64,000 nt of DNA from Niebla homalea (lineage: Eukaryota > Ascomycota > Lecanoromycetes > Lecanorales > Ramalinaceae), in the NCBI GenBank assembly GCA_019925105.1, contig JAHGAU010000039.1:62001-126000 (forward strand). Direction: 5' to 3'. Under the pieces are notes generated by a model. The model saw only the letters and a list, made by a program, of their open reading frames with translations. It did no database searches and had not been told where the DNA came from. The stretch's first letter is position 1. Every line of letters starts with the position of its first letter. Below, in pieces: positions 54,230-64,000 of the stretch. A program made the translations under genes and the position numbers.

Positions 54230-54650
54230 ATATAATATAATCCGTTATATATTATAAATTAAAATATATAGCTTTAAATTTTTATTAAGCTTATAAAGTA
54301 ATTTAATTAATATTTAACTTATAATTTATACGTTTACCGGGTTACTTATTATTATTAAAGATTATAATATCGTTATTATTAAGTTTATCGGAAACGCTCT
54401 TAATTAAATATAAAGTTATATAATATATCTTTTACCTCCGGAACGTAAATTTATTAGTTAATAATTACTTAAAAACTTTTACGGCTTATAATAACCTTAA
54501 AAAGCACTTTTATTATAAGTATTTCCGTTATTATTTAAAAGGTTAACTTATTATATGCCTTTATCCCCGGTATAACGTTATACTAACTAACAAAATATAT
54601 TTACAGAATATACGGCGTAGGTATATAAATCTTTTATTTAACGGTAATTA
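54230..54650 (+). pseudogene. Second DUF3435-type C-terminal zinc-finger fragment
   Basis: Around 54430-54620 the frame reads FYLRNVNLLVNNYLKTF, then YNNLKKHFYYKYFRYYLKG, then CLYPRYNVILTNKIYLQN. It is parallel to the C-terminal zinc-finger part at 48820-49050 but not identical, so it is a paralogue rather than a recent copy. The upstream 200 bases stay readable, but I could not align them to the DUF3435 core. Its full gene body is absent; the NLR tail lies directly upstream. It could be the end of another recombinase or of an unrelated zinc-finger protein. Confidence 0.5.
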
Positions 54651-54839
54651 AGCCTTAATTAATAGATTTACGTAACTTATATTTAAGCTCTTATAAATAT
54701 AATAAATAGGATCGTGAATCTTATTATTATATTTATCCTTTTCTCGTACGTTTAATATAAACTTTAAGTCCTATAAACCCTAAACTTTTTAATTCTTTAA
54801 GGTTAATAATAATTAAATAATAATAGCCCTCCTTGCCGT
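54651..54839. other. Spacer, nothing recognised
   Basis: RIPed sequence between the zinc-finger fragment and repeat R1. Confidence 0.4.
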
Positions 54840-55710
54840 TTATTAATATACCTGCTTTATTACGTTATCCGTTACCCTTATAGCCGGGTCGGAGGATTTT
54901 ATATTAAAAAGTATTAAATTAATAAATCGGCTTTATACTTTTTATAGAAAATAGGAAAAATATGATTAAAAATATCTTTTTATTACGATAGAAAATATAT
55001 CCAATATTAAATAATTAGGTTCAGAGTCTAATAGTTATTATTTTTAAATATTAATTTATTATTAATAATAATTTATATACGTTATATTAATTAATTTACC
55101 AAGTAATATTACTTTAAGGGAAGTTTTACCTTTAAGGGAAATTTAGAAAGGTCGTAATAACTAATAAAGCTTTCTTCCCTTAAAGTTATTAATAGGACTA
55201 AAGAAACTTTAAATTTAATATCTGAATATACGTTATAATAATAAATTTATTAACTAAAGACTTAAAGAAAGGAAGGAAATTGCTTTTTTTATATACCGGG
55301 TTTAATATTAAAGGTATCGATCTTTTCTATAAAAAGATTAAATTATATTTAATATTTCCGTTAAAAAACGTTTATAGACCGTAATTATTACGGGATAAAA
55401 GTTAACTTAAGATAATAAGCTTAAGATACTATAAGTCTTAATAAACTTAATATCCTTAAACGATAAGCTTAAAATATTTAATATCTTTAAATAATAAGCT
55501 TAAAATAGAAGTTTAATAAACGTTTCTTAACCCGTTTAAATTAAACTATTAATTTAAACATTAAGTAAGTTTAAACGCTTAGGGGGGTTTAAATAATAGG
55601 AGGACTTAGGTACTTAGGGAGTTTAAATACTTAAAGGGTTTAAATACTTAAGGAGTTTAAATACTCAAAGGGTTTAGATTCTTAAGGGGTTTAAACTTTA
55701 GGAAAGTTTA
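54840..55710 (+). repeat. Segmental repeat R1 (direct partner at 56594-57225)
   Basis: Shares many blocks in the same order with R2: AAATTAATAAATCGGCTTTA, TATACGTTATATTAATTAAT, AAAGCTTTCTTCCCTTAAAG and AATAAACGTTTCTTAACCCG. It ends in 17-bp minisatellite units. R1 has about 240 bp that R2 lacks (around 55200-55480). Confidence 0.8.
55600..55705 (+). repeat. 17-bp minisatellite in R1
   Basis: Imperfect tandem units of the type GGGTTTAAATACTTAAG, about six copies, with variants at the GG/AG and ACTTAA positions. Confidence 0.8.
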
Positions 55711-56593
55711 AATAATAAAATGGTTATTTTTTTTAGCTTATTAGGTTTAATTATATTTCTAGATAACCCTTTTACGTTAACGCGATAATAATTTATAAGG
55801 TATCTTTGATATTAAGGTTAAATATATTAGAATATATAATATATTAATAAGTAAATTAATATATACGTAGAATGTTCCGTTAAACTATTTAATCCGGAAA
55901 TTTAATTATTACGTATTAATTTAATTATTTTAAAGCTTAATCGCTTTATACCTTAAATACCTTAAAGAATTTTCAGACCGTAAGGTTATTTTTTACCTTA
56001 AGGTATTAATAAACCGTACGCTTTATATAAATTTTAAGGTTCATTTTAACCTTAAGGTCCTATAATCCTTAAGGTTTTCAATTCCTTAAGGTTATAAATA
56101 ATAAGGTAAAAACGTCTTAGATTAACGATTTAATATACGGAACCTTAAAACGTAAGGATATAAATTATACTATATAAGTTATAATAAAATCAACCTATAA
56201 CGATTTAAGGCTAATACTAAATATTATTATTAATATTAATTTAGATAGTCTAATTAAGTTAATAATAAATATCCCGTATCTATAAAAGCCGTATTATAGC
56301 TGTTTAATCGAAGAAAATATATATTCTCTTTAACCTTATATTTTCTATATAATAAGAATTCTTAAACCCCGATTTAGAACGTAAATTTCCTTTATATAAA
56401 AAGTCTTTATAAGTAATACTTTTTAATATATAAGACCTATATATATTTCCAATATTTATAATAATTAATAATTTATATTAATACGGAATAATAAAGGTAA
56501 TAGGATGCTTACGTTAAAGCGCTGAATTATTTTAATTTATAACTTCCTATTATACTTCTATTTTTATACCTTTTAAATAATAGGCTTCGCCGC
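55711..56593. other. Spacer between R1 and R2 with a cluster of CCTTAAGG palindromes
   Basis: No gene is recognised. At about 55975-56115 the core CCTTAAGG or its half sites TAAGGT/ACCTTAA recur many times, including TACCTTAAGGTA and AACCTTAAGGTCC. The rest is RIPed AT-rich DNA. Confidence 0.5.
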
Positions 56594-57225
56594 CTATTAA
56601 TATGTTTACTTTATTATATTATTAATTTTTATAATTAACTCGGAGGATATCGCGATAAAAAATATTAAATTAATAAATCGGCTTTAAAATTTCCGTAGGA
56701 AATAAGAAGAATATAATTAAAAATATCCTTTATTATAATAGAAAAATAATTTAATAATAAGTAATCGTATTTAAAGCTATTTTTAAATAATAATTTATTA
56801 TTAATAATTAATATATACGTTATATTAATTAATTTTCTTAAATAATATTAACTTAAAAGCAGCCTTATTTTTAAGGAAAAATTAGAACGGTTATAATGGT
56901 TAATAAAGCTTTCTTCCCTTAAAGTTATTAATAAGTTTAAAAGACTTTAAATTTAAGATGATAAGCTTAAGACCTTTAATTTCTTAAGACAATAAACTTA
57001 AGATAGAAAATTTAATAAACGTTTCTTAACCCGTTTAAACCGAGTTAAAACGCTTATTTCTACGATTATCTAAAGAGGGTTTAAACGTTGGGAGTCTTTA
57101 AATATTAAGAGGATTTAGATATTTAAGGGGTTCAGATACTTAAGGAGTTTAAATACTTAAAAAGTTTAGATATTTAAAGGGGTTTAAACTCCGGGAGGGT
57201 TTGAATATTAAGAGGGTTTAAACGC
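56594..57225 (+). repeat. Segmental repeat R2 (direct partner of R1)
   Basis: Second copy of the R1 unit, including the terminal 17-bp-type minisatellite (about 57070-57225, units such as AGGAGTTTAAATACTTA). Divergence from R1 exceeds simple C/T, G/A change, so the duplication is old or the units evolved separately. Confidence 0.78.
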
Positions 57226-57264
57226 TGGGTATTCTTACTCTTAATACGGATAAAAACAGAAACA

Positions 57265-57402
57265 TTTAATTCTAATACCCTTTAATTTTAGTATGCTTTT
57301 TAATTTTAATATACCCTTTAATTCTGGTATACCCTTTAATTCTAATATACCCTCCAATTCTAATATGCCCTTTAAGTTTAATATACCCTTTAATTCTAAC
57401 AT
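57265..57402 (+). repeat. 18-bp minisatellite
   Basis: Seven tandem units of ACCCTTTAATTCTAATAT (57277-57402), with a partial unit before them at 57265-57276. Variants at positions 1, 4-6 and 13-15 include un-RIPed forms with TG and CA. The length is a multiple of three, but no coding frame is evident. Confidence 0.85.
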
Positions 57403-58439
57403 TTTTATTATTTTATCGGGTTTTACTTAACTTTACTATATATAAACTCGGAGGCTATACCTTAACGTTATATATCTTTAAATAACTATTTATAAATATT
57501 ATTCCGTATAATAAATGCTTTAAGACTTAAATATCTATAGACTTATAATATCTTTTAATGAATATCTTTAGTTTTATAATGTTTTTCGATATTAATTTTA
57601 AACCCTTTTTACGTTATAAAACCTCCTTTCGTATTCTTACGTTTATAATTACGGTATATATTACGGGCATAATTTACGTTTATTCGTTATAATATATATT
57701 TAAATTAATTTATATTACCGTTAATAACTTGGATTATTTTTTAATATATAACGTAATATATATTTATTAATTATATATACCTTTTATAATTCGCTTTATT
57801 AAACCTTTTAGTATTTAATTTTAACTCCTTAAGCTTTAATTTTTACTTCTTTACTTTTCGGCCCTTTTTAAAATAATTCTTAATTTACCGGAAATTAACT
57901 TTAATTCTCCCTTTTCCGTCTTTATTTTAAGTCTTCGTTTATTTACCCTTTTATTTCCTTATAATTTTCTCTTTCACTTACTTCCCTTATTTTCTAAAAA
58001 CCGGACTTTATTTATATTATATAATACCGCTATTATCTTCTCCTTTAATCGCTATATTAAAAATGTTTTTAAGGGCCTTTTTACTTATATATCTTCCTCT
58101 GAAATTTCACTTTTTTATTATATATAATGATAAAATAATTAATTAATACCGTAAATTAATAAGTTACCGCCGATTACTATAAGAGGATTAATTAAAACCG
58201 GTAATTAAGTTTATAAATATTAATATAAGTATTTTTAATAAATAATTAATATTTAAAAATAATTATTATTCCGTACTTTTTAACTTTAAAAATACTTATA
58301 TATTATTAAAAAAGGTTTTCTATTATAATAGGAAAGTTTATTCTTATTATATTGAAATTTCCTCTAGATTATAAGGAAGTTTTTTACTTAATTATTTAAT
58401 TTACGGCTTAAAAACGTATGAATACGGATAGTAACTCTT
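57403..58439. other. RIPed region, possible minus-strand coding remnant, unassigned
   Basis: The minus strand has stretches rich in Lys, Arg and Glu codons (about 57560-58030) that look like degraded coding sequence, but I recognise no domain. Confidence 0.3.
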
Positions 58440-58640
58440 AATATTAAACACGGTTAATAACCTCGGCCTCCTCTATTTATCTCCACCTGCGACGTAGAGA
58501 CATAGCATTATAAGAAGTTTCGTGGAATCTCAAGTTATGACTTATAATTAAGGCGAGATTTTCATGCGTGGGGTCCTTGACTTTTGGTAAAAGAAAGACC
58601 GTTATTTTAAGGGTTATATATAAACCTAGGAACTCTATTG
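58440..58640. other. RIP-spared island
   Basis: About 200 bp with ordinary CA/TG content (for example CATAGCATTATAAGAAG and TTTTCATGCGTGGGGTCC) between RIPed flanks. No ORF or RNA was recognised. It may be single-copy DNA that escaped RIP. Confidence 0.5.
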
Positions 58641-59099
58641 ATAGTTATTATTAGGACCGTTTATAAGCCGGACCTATAATTAACACTTTTTTCCTTCCTC
58701 TATATTTTATATATAACTTAACTTTTCTATTTATCTTTTAAAAATCTCAATTTAAAATAATATTAACGGAGATATCCTAAAGTTTAAAAATACTTACTTT
58801 ATACCTTTATTATATTGGTTAAGCTGCCTTTCTGAAGCTTAATCTCTTTAAAGTTATGGTTATTTAAGTTAAGCTTTTTTAACGTAAAATCCTTAAATTT
58901 ATAATATTTAAAAGATAACCTTTTAAGAGCTCGGTCGTTTTAATAATAATACGTTTTCTGAATAAGTTATTATTTATTATAAATTTTAATTTTTATAAAA
59001 GTTCCTTAAGAAAATAGTTAAATTATTAAAAATAAAATATTAATTATTAAAGCGAAAAGCTTATTACGTTTATTATATAATAGAATTACTTAATATTAA
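58641..59099. other. RIPed spacer, nothing recognised
   Basis: AT-rich sequence without a coherent frame in either direction. Confidence 0.35.
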
Positions 59100-59480
59100 A
59101 ACTTAAGATATAAATCGAATAAAACGGAGGAATAGGAATAATAACTTAAGAATTAAAATTACGGCAGATAAAGGGTATTTAGAAAAGGAGCTTAAAGGGG
59201 ACTTAAAATAAACCGTAGCAATTAAATTAAGGGGAACTAAAATTAAAGCATATATAAAAGAAAAGTAAAAAGCTATAATATTTATTAAAAGTCTCGCTTT
59301 TTTAAATATTTCTTACTTAATTTTTAATATATATAATATCTTATCTTTAAAATAATACTATATCATATATAGTAAAAGTAAAAATTCATTAAATCCTATA
59401 ATAAAAGTAAGCTTTTATTATAGAAGAAAAGATATTTTTAAATGTGAATAAGGAAGGTTATCCGATAAAACCTTTTAGAA
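59100..59480 (+). pseudogene. Short coding remnant of unknown family
   Basis: Around 59150-59290 the plus strand reads KITADKGYLEKELKGDLK, then TVAIKLRGTKIKAYIKEK, then KAIIFIKS, with stops only at TAA/TAG codons. This looks like a RIPed coding segment of about 100 codons, Lys-rich and probably helical. I do not recognise the family. Confidence 0.35.
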
Positions 59481-59629
59481 TATTGGAGTTTTAGCTTTCT
59501 TAACCCTCCCTCCAATATAATTAGTCCATTCGATAAACTATTTATATCCGATATTTACTTATGTCGTTTAACTACTTACGCGCCTTAAATACTTATTTAC
59601 CTTGATTATTTAAAACCTTTGACCGCTTA
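59481..59629. other. Transition from RIPed to RIP-spared sequence
   Basis: CA/TG pairs reappear progressively from about 59500. No feature is recognised. Confidence 0.3.
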
Positions 59630-60180
59630 GCATTTATGATTATTTAAGGCTTTTAACCACCGACGCTGAACGTCTACTTATTCTGCGTGTTCACTCAGAA
59701 TACACGTCCGTCACCTTCATTTACTACCTATCTCCCGTGTTCGCTCCTCATCCAGGTGAACTCAGCTGTGCGGAGAGGAAGGATGCCTTTCGAAGGAACA
59801 ATAAGTTCAATGGCGTGGACGGCTATTGCCGGATACGACACTCCATAATTAACTACTCGTTAATAGCACCCGGCGAGCCATCTCATTCTAAGCCGGGACG
59901 GGGTCTTAATTCCATACCGGATGCTGGGTGTCTAGGAACATATGGCGTACCAGCAAGTAAATTAATATATACGCAGTTACCGGATTACGTAAATGCGATA
60001 AATAATTATTAAATAGCAAAGTAAGGTTAATAATTTATATGGAAATCGCATATAAAAAACCAGAGGTGGTGCGCGGAAAAAATGGATGCCAAGGAATTGC
60101 AAGTAACTTGAAATCACTAAATCCGGGTTAGTTGCTACTGCCATATTTTAGCGTACTTATTTTAATCACCCCTCGTCCTC
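59630..60180. other. Largest RIP-spared island, about 550 bp
   Basis: Normal base composition with abundant CA and TG, unlike all surrounding DNA. It contains the longest open frame of the window (59737-60012) and ends near the CACCCCTCGTCC stretch at 60170. It is probably unique sequence in the genome, or sequence gained after RIP. Confidence 0.65.
59737..60012 (+). CDS. 91-codon open frame in the RIP-spared island, doubtful gene
   Basis: Begins MFAPHPGELSCAERKDAF and ends LPDYVNAINNY. It is the longest ORF in 64 kb and lies wholly inside un-RIPed DNA. It contains three Cys, no signal peptide (the N-terminus is not hydrophobic) and no membrane segment. No family is recognised. It may simply be chance in sequence that lacks RIP stops. 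Its 3' quarter drifts into AT-rich DNA. It has no upstream neighbour that would suggest an operon or shared promoter. Confidence 0.25.
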   Translation: MFAPHPGELSCAERKDAFRRNNKFNGVDGYCRIRHSIINYSLIAPGEPSHSKPGRGLNSIPDAGCLGTYGVPASKLIYTQLPDYVNAINNY

Positions 60181-60559
60181 TCTTATCCTATATTTTATCC
60201 TTCTGTCCATCTTCGATAATTTTATATTAATTAATCGATACAGCCTTTTATTAAGTAAAATTAAATACTTAAAAGCTAGGCGTTAACCCTTATTAAGAAA
60301 AGATTTTAGTAAGTTATTTATTAATAGGTTTAATCTAATACCGGTCTATTTCTATGATCTTTCCTTAAAGCTTACAATTTAAACTTATAAATATAATAAA
60401 TAAAATAGTATAAATAATTATCGCGGTTTACTTTTTTTTTCTTTTTCTTTTAGATTATTCTTACTTATTTTATATTAGATTAAGGCGGGTTATATTTTCT
60501 TTAAATAAGTATACTTTAAACCGAATAAGTATATATATTTATTAACGGGCGCTACGTAA
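60181..60559. other. RIPed spacer, nothing recognised
   Basis: AT-rich with a long pyrimidine run at 60431-60451. It is probably the 3' flank of the kinase gene. Confidence 0.35.
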
Positions 60560-63250
60560 TCCTTTATTAAGAAATATTTAATCCGATTATCATTATTATC
60601 TTTTTCCCTATAAAGTATTACGTGAAATATACTTTATATACTTTTTAAATTCCTATTATTGAGCTTAACCGTATTTTTTACGGGAAGAGATATAATTTTC
60701 TTTTATTCCTTAATTTACTTATAACTTATAATCGTTAAGCGTATATTAATATATAAGAAGTCTTTTTTAATTGTAATTAACTAAACTACCGGTAAACGGA
60801 TTAAATTAACCCTTAATTATATATTAATTACGTTTTAGTTTGGATATTCCCGTATAACGTATTATCCAGATTTCTTAGTAATATTATATTAATTTAATAA
60901 CGCTTTTATTCTAATAATTACTTAACTATAAAAATACGTTTTATCGTTATTTAATATATAGAAAGACGGAGTAAAAAATATTCTTTAATTAGAAAGGAGG
61001 TTAATATATCTCCGTTATTATTAATTACTTTATATTATCGATTTCCTTTAAAAACCTCCTTAATAAGATTTATCTTACATATAATAATTAATATTAAATA
61101 AATATAAAATAGCTTAAAACGTTAATATAATCCAGAAACGCTAATAAATAAGTTAAATTATACTGGTAAGCGGTTAAGATTAATATATAATTATAAATAT
61201 TATTGATTATTTAGCTTTAAGAATAATTATTTTCTTTTTTAATATATACCCGGAGAATAAAGTCGTTTATTAATACCGTCGGTATACTTATTAATTAAGG
61301 TTTTTATAATTATATTACGTAAAGGAGACGTACCGTTAAGTTAATAATAGAGCTCGTTAGTTCGGAAGGGGTTAAGTTAATAAATATAATCTCTTAATAG
61401 TTTAAATAAATCGCGACGATAACTTAATTAAAGAGGTTATTCTGAGTAAGTTTTATCTTGGTGATCTTTAACCGGGCTAAATATTTATTAAGCTCTCCTA
61501 TTAAGGTATTAATGTAATCGTCTTTATTAATATTTTGACTTTTATTCCTTATAATATCCGTTAAGAGCGTAAGGATAATATCGTATATTATATTATATAG
61601 AATTAATTTAATTTATTATTATATCTTAAACGCCGGTTTAATATTTTAAAAATATAAGAGATAAAAACCTCTATGAAACGTTTAATCCGCTTATTCTCGG
61701 AAAAATTATTTATTAAGCCGATAACCAAAGATTATTATCGTTTATATCCTCCTAAATATACCGACCTAGCCTTAAAAAAACATAAGAGGTCTGCTGGTAA
61801 TTAAACGTTATTACTTAAATAGTTAAGGGTAGTTTTAAAGCTTCTTATTTATAAGCCGTAACTATATTTATTACTTAAAGGGTATAAGGCTTAAAAATTA
61901 TAAGACTTTAGAATTCCAGAAGTTTAATTGGGGGTATAATGTCTTATTCGGCTATTATTATTATAATTTAAATTCTTCTCCTCAGTATCTTAAAGAGCGC
62001 TTAATAAAATAGTAATAAAGCTATCGTTATCGTTAATTTTATCTTAAAGAGCCGTTTACCGTATTATTATAATACTTCCCAAGTTAATAAAATAACCGTT
62101 AAAAAGCCCCAAATCGCATCCTTTTATTAAGTAAATATTTATAAAGAGCCGCTTTTTGGGCCTTATCCGTAATATTTTAATAATAAGAAGATTTATTAGG
62201 GTATCTAAGTCTTAATCATTGGTATAATTAATAATACGCTGGTATTAAGTAAGGCCCTAATTTTTTAACGTTAATTACGGATTTTTCTGCTATTTATATT
62301 TCCGTTTAATTACTTTGAAAAGCTTATATATATATTATAATATAATTACTCTTAATAATTATAAATTTATTAAGGCGGTATACTTTTTCTTTAAGTAAAC
62401 CTTAAGCGTAATATAAAGTTAAGTATTATAAAGAGTTCTTAAGTCGGGCTTATCGTTTATAAGGCCGAAATTAATAAACTTAATACTTAAAAAAGATTGG
62501 GATTTAATTAAGATATTTTCCGGCTTTAAGTCTTAATATATTACGTTACGGGGATATAAATATTTAAGTATATTAAGGGCCCAAAAAAATAAATCTATAG
62601 TTTCTTTTATAATAATAAGGCTTTCGCTATATAGATCCTTTAGATTTCCGAGAAGAAAATAAGATATTATTAAAAAAAGTAGAAGGTTTTCTCGGAAATC
62701 TATAATTTAAACGGTATTTTCCTTTTTAACGGTTAGATTCTATTTAATCCACACGGATAATTATGCTTATATATGGATTCTCCCTTATAATACGGATCTC
62801 TCTGCGGATTTACTTTAATTAGTTTTTTTTCTGTTATTTCCTACGTTTTTTGCCCTTTTTTTTATTAAGGTTTATAAAATTCCTTACGGGCGTATATCGC
62901 GTTAGTACTTACGTTAATAACTTTATTTACTCCTCTGAATAAGTTATTTTTAAGATTCCGTTTATAAATATAAATAAAAAGTTACCTAAGAATAAAGGGT
63001 TAACTAGGCTATACGGTAATTAAGTGGCTATCGATCTTAAGTACGTTAAGCGGAGGAAGAGCTATATAATTATTTTTAAGAAACTTTTTTATTTTTTCGT
63101 TATATTTAACTTTATATATTTTATAATTAATTAACTCAACCTTAAAGTTAAGCCCCTAAGTATAAACCTTAAGTTCTTATTTCTTTTCCTCCTTTTTTAG
63201 GTTTAGAATCCAAGTAAAATAATACTATATTTCCTTTTTTATTTAACCGC
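60560..63250 (-). pseudogene. Serine/threonine protein kinase pseudogene with an APSES/KilA-N-like C-terminal region
   Basis: Minus strand. The catalytic loop near 62510-62550 reads NVIYQDLKPENIL (family HRDLKPENIL; Q is a RIPed TAA). Near 62430-62480 INFGLINDKPDLRTLYNT corresponds to DFG and the activation segment. Near 62570-62650 LGNLKDLYSESLIIIKETID matches the lobe linker region. The N-lobe lies toward 63250, where Lys/Arg-rich and RREIRIIREN-type readings occur. Toward the C-terminus, near 60770-60880, VIRYTGISKLKRNQ-like and FNPFTGSLVNYN readings resemble the DNA-binding APSES/KilA-N fold, seen in some fungal accessory kinases. The role is unknown; the combination suggests signalling to DNA. 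All breaks are RIP-type. Confidence 0.75.
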
Positions 63251-63323
63251 TATAATTAATAACCGTTTTATTTATTAACGAATCCCTTAATATAAAATAC
63301 TTTTCATTATCAATAATATTATT

Positions 63324-63467
63324 TGTTGAAATGGTAGGGTGTAACTTGCTTAGTTTTTTTTAAGTACTATGTAAGGTGCTAAGCGATATCTATCTATGAG
63401 AAGTCTAAGAAGTAGACTAACCCTCTTTTAATAATAGCCGAGGTCTTTGCCTTCTGTACTTTTAATA
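63324..63467 (-). repeat. 3' LTR of copia copy 4
   Basis: 144 bp, TGTTGAAATGGTAGGGTGTA...CTTTTAATA. It is two bases longer than the other copies because GAG in the TTGAGTAAG stretch is replaced by a T run (near 63354-63361). That is not a RIP-type change. Confidence 0.9.
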
Positions 63468-64000
63468 TTCCTACTTAATTAATAGCTTTATAATATTATA
63501 ATACCGTATTATTTACCAAGTAAGGAGTAAGAGCTCCCATTAAACCGTATTACCGCAGCAATGGGTATATTTATCCCAACTTTAATAGTAAAAGGTATAT
63601 CTTAAACTTTAAAGGTATAGTTATTTTAATTTTAAATAATTTCTGAATTTTTAAAAAACGTCCCTTAATAATGGCTTTATTAAGTTATCTACTATTATAT
63701 TATTAATAGGATAATATATAAGCTTTATTTATTTATTAACTATATACTCCCGGAGGAAGTAATACTTAATATATATATATTTTATCTTTAAGTAATTTAT
63801 AAGGTCCTTCGTTAATATAATCGCTCCTTAATTATTATAAAAGATTACCGTAATAAAGGTAAAAGCCTTAATATTATGCTTAAGCCAGGTAAGAAAAGCG
63901 TAATCTTATATAATATCCTTATCCTTAAAGGCCGGTAATACCGTTGGATTTAAAGTAACTTTAATAAGTTAGGTTAATAACCGTTCAAGTTAAATCGCCT
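63324..64000 (-). mobile_element. Ty1/Copia, 142-bp-LTR family, copy 4 (3' end only; runs off the window)
   Basis: LTR followed by sequence colinear with 19880-20410 of copy 3 (minus-strand RNase H side of pol), so orientation is minus and the 5' part lies beyond 64000. The predicted target duplication is TTATT (63319-63323); the partner is not visible. It entered just upstream of the kinase pseudogene. Confidence 0.9.

Larger units (their letters stand above)
33976..63323 (+). mobile_element. Probable Starship-like giant element (left edge and cargo), RIP-degraded, right edge outside the window
   Basis: Seen directly: homology between copia A and copia B stops at 33975, and from 33976 to 63323 nothing resumes copia A. 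The block holds, in order, a RIP-spared lead segment, a DUF3435 recombinase pseudogene pointing inward, a NACHT-WD40 NLR pseudogene, a second DUF3435-type zinc-finger fragment and a protein kinase pseudogene. LINE-2/copia B are nested inside the recombinase gene. Known: Starships carry a DUF3435 'captain' as the first gene near one edge and often NLR and other cargo. Inferred: this is one such element of at least 17 kb without the nested LINE. Alternatives are a rearranged chromosomal segment joined to a truncated copia A, or a smaller DUF3435 element beside unrelated genes. No terminal or target repeat could be tested. Confidence 0.5.

Overview
The window is almost entirely relic DNA from a filamentous ascomycete (Pezizomycotina; a Dothideomycete-like genome fits, but the species cannot be fixed from this sequence). 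It is extremely AT-rich. CA and TG dinucleotides are nearly absent and TA is in excess, while CG survives fairly well. Paired repeat copies differ almost only by C-to-T and G-to-A changes. That is the signature of repeat-induced point mutation (RIP). Gln codons have become TAA/TAG, Trp codons TAG, and Cys and His codons Tyr, so no normal ORF survives; the genes below are read as degraded pseudogenes.

Layout. 1-13190: a Tad-like LINE (+), 5' end outside the window, split by a complete Ty3/Gypsy chromovirus (4535-12188, minus strand, 333-bp LTRs, target duplication CGATT). 13191-33345: stacked Ty1/Copia elements. A 142-bp-LTR copia (+, copy 1) is broken by copy 2 (minus, from 17311). Copy 2 is broken by complete copy 3 (19738-25922, target duplication TTTTA) and by a different, 162-bp-LTR copia (+, from 27734). 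33346-33975: 5' end of a 152-bp-LTR copia (A, +), which interrupts the RNase H region of the 162-bp-LTR copia.

33976 to at least 63323: a separate block that appears to have landed in copia A. It opens with a RIP-spared, GC-richer segment of about 480 bp. A degraded DUF3435 tyrosine-recombinase gene with a C-terminal C2H2 zinc-finger region follows (34460-36388 plus 48708-49080). Next come a degraded NACHT-WD40 NLR gene (49700-53960) whose WD repeats are exactly 126 bp, a second DUF3435-type zinc-finger fragment, duplicated satellite-bearing segments, and a degraded protein kinase on the minus strand (60560-63250). A DUF3435 gene just inside one edge, transcribed inward, with NLR and other cargo, is the architecture of a Starship giant transposon. 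The far edge is not in the window, so this is inference.

The DUF3435 gene is itself split by a second LINE of the same family (36389-48707, minus, 12-bp target duplication), which is split by complete copia B (41411-47948, minus, target duplication AACTT). A fourth 142-bp-LTR copia enters at 63324 and runs off the end. At least ten insertions can be placed in relative order. The elements no longer make proteins; their joint meaning is a nested history of transposition followed by RIP, with a cargo-bearing mobile element buried inside.
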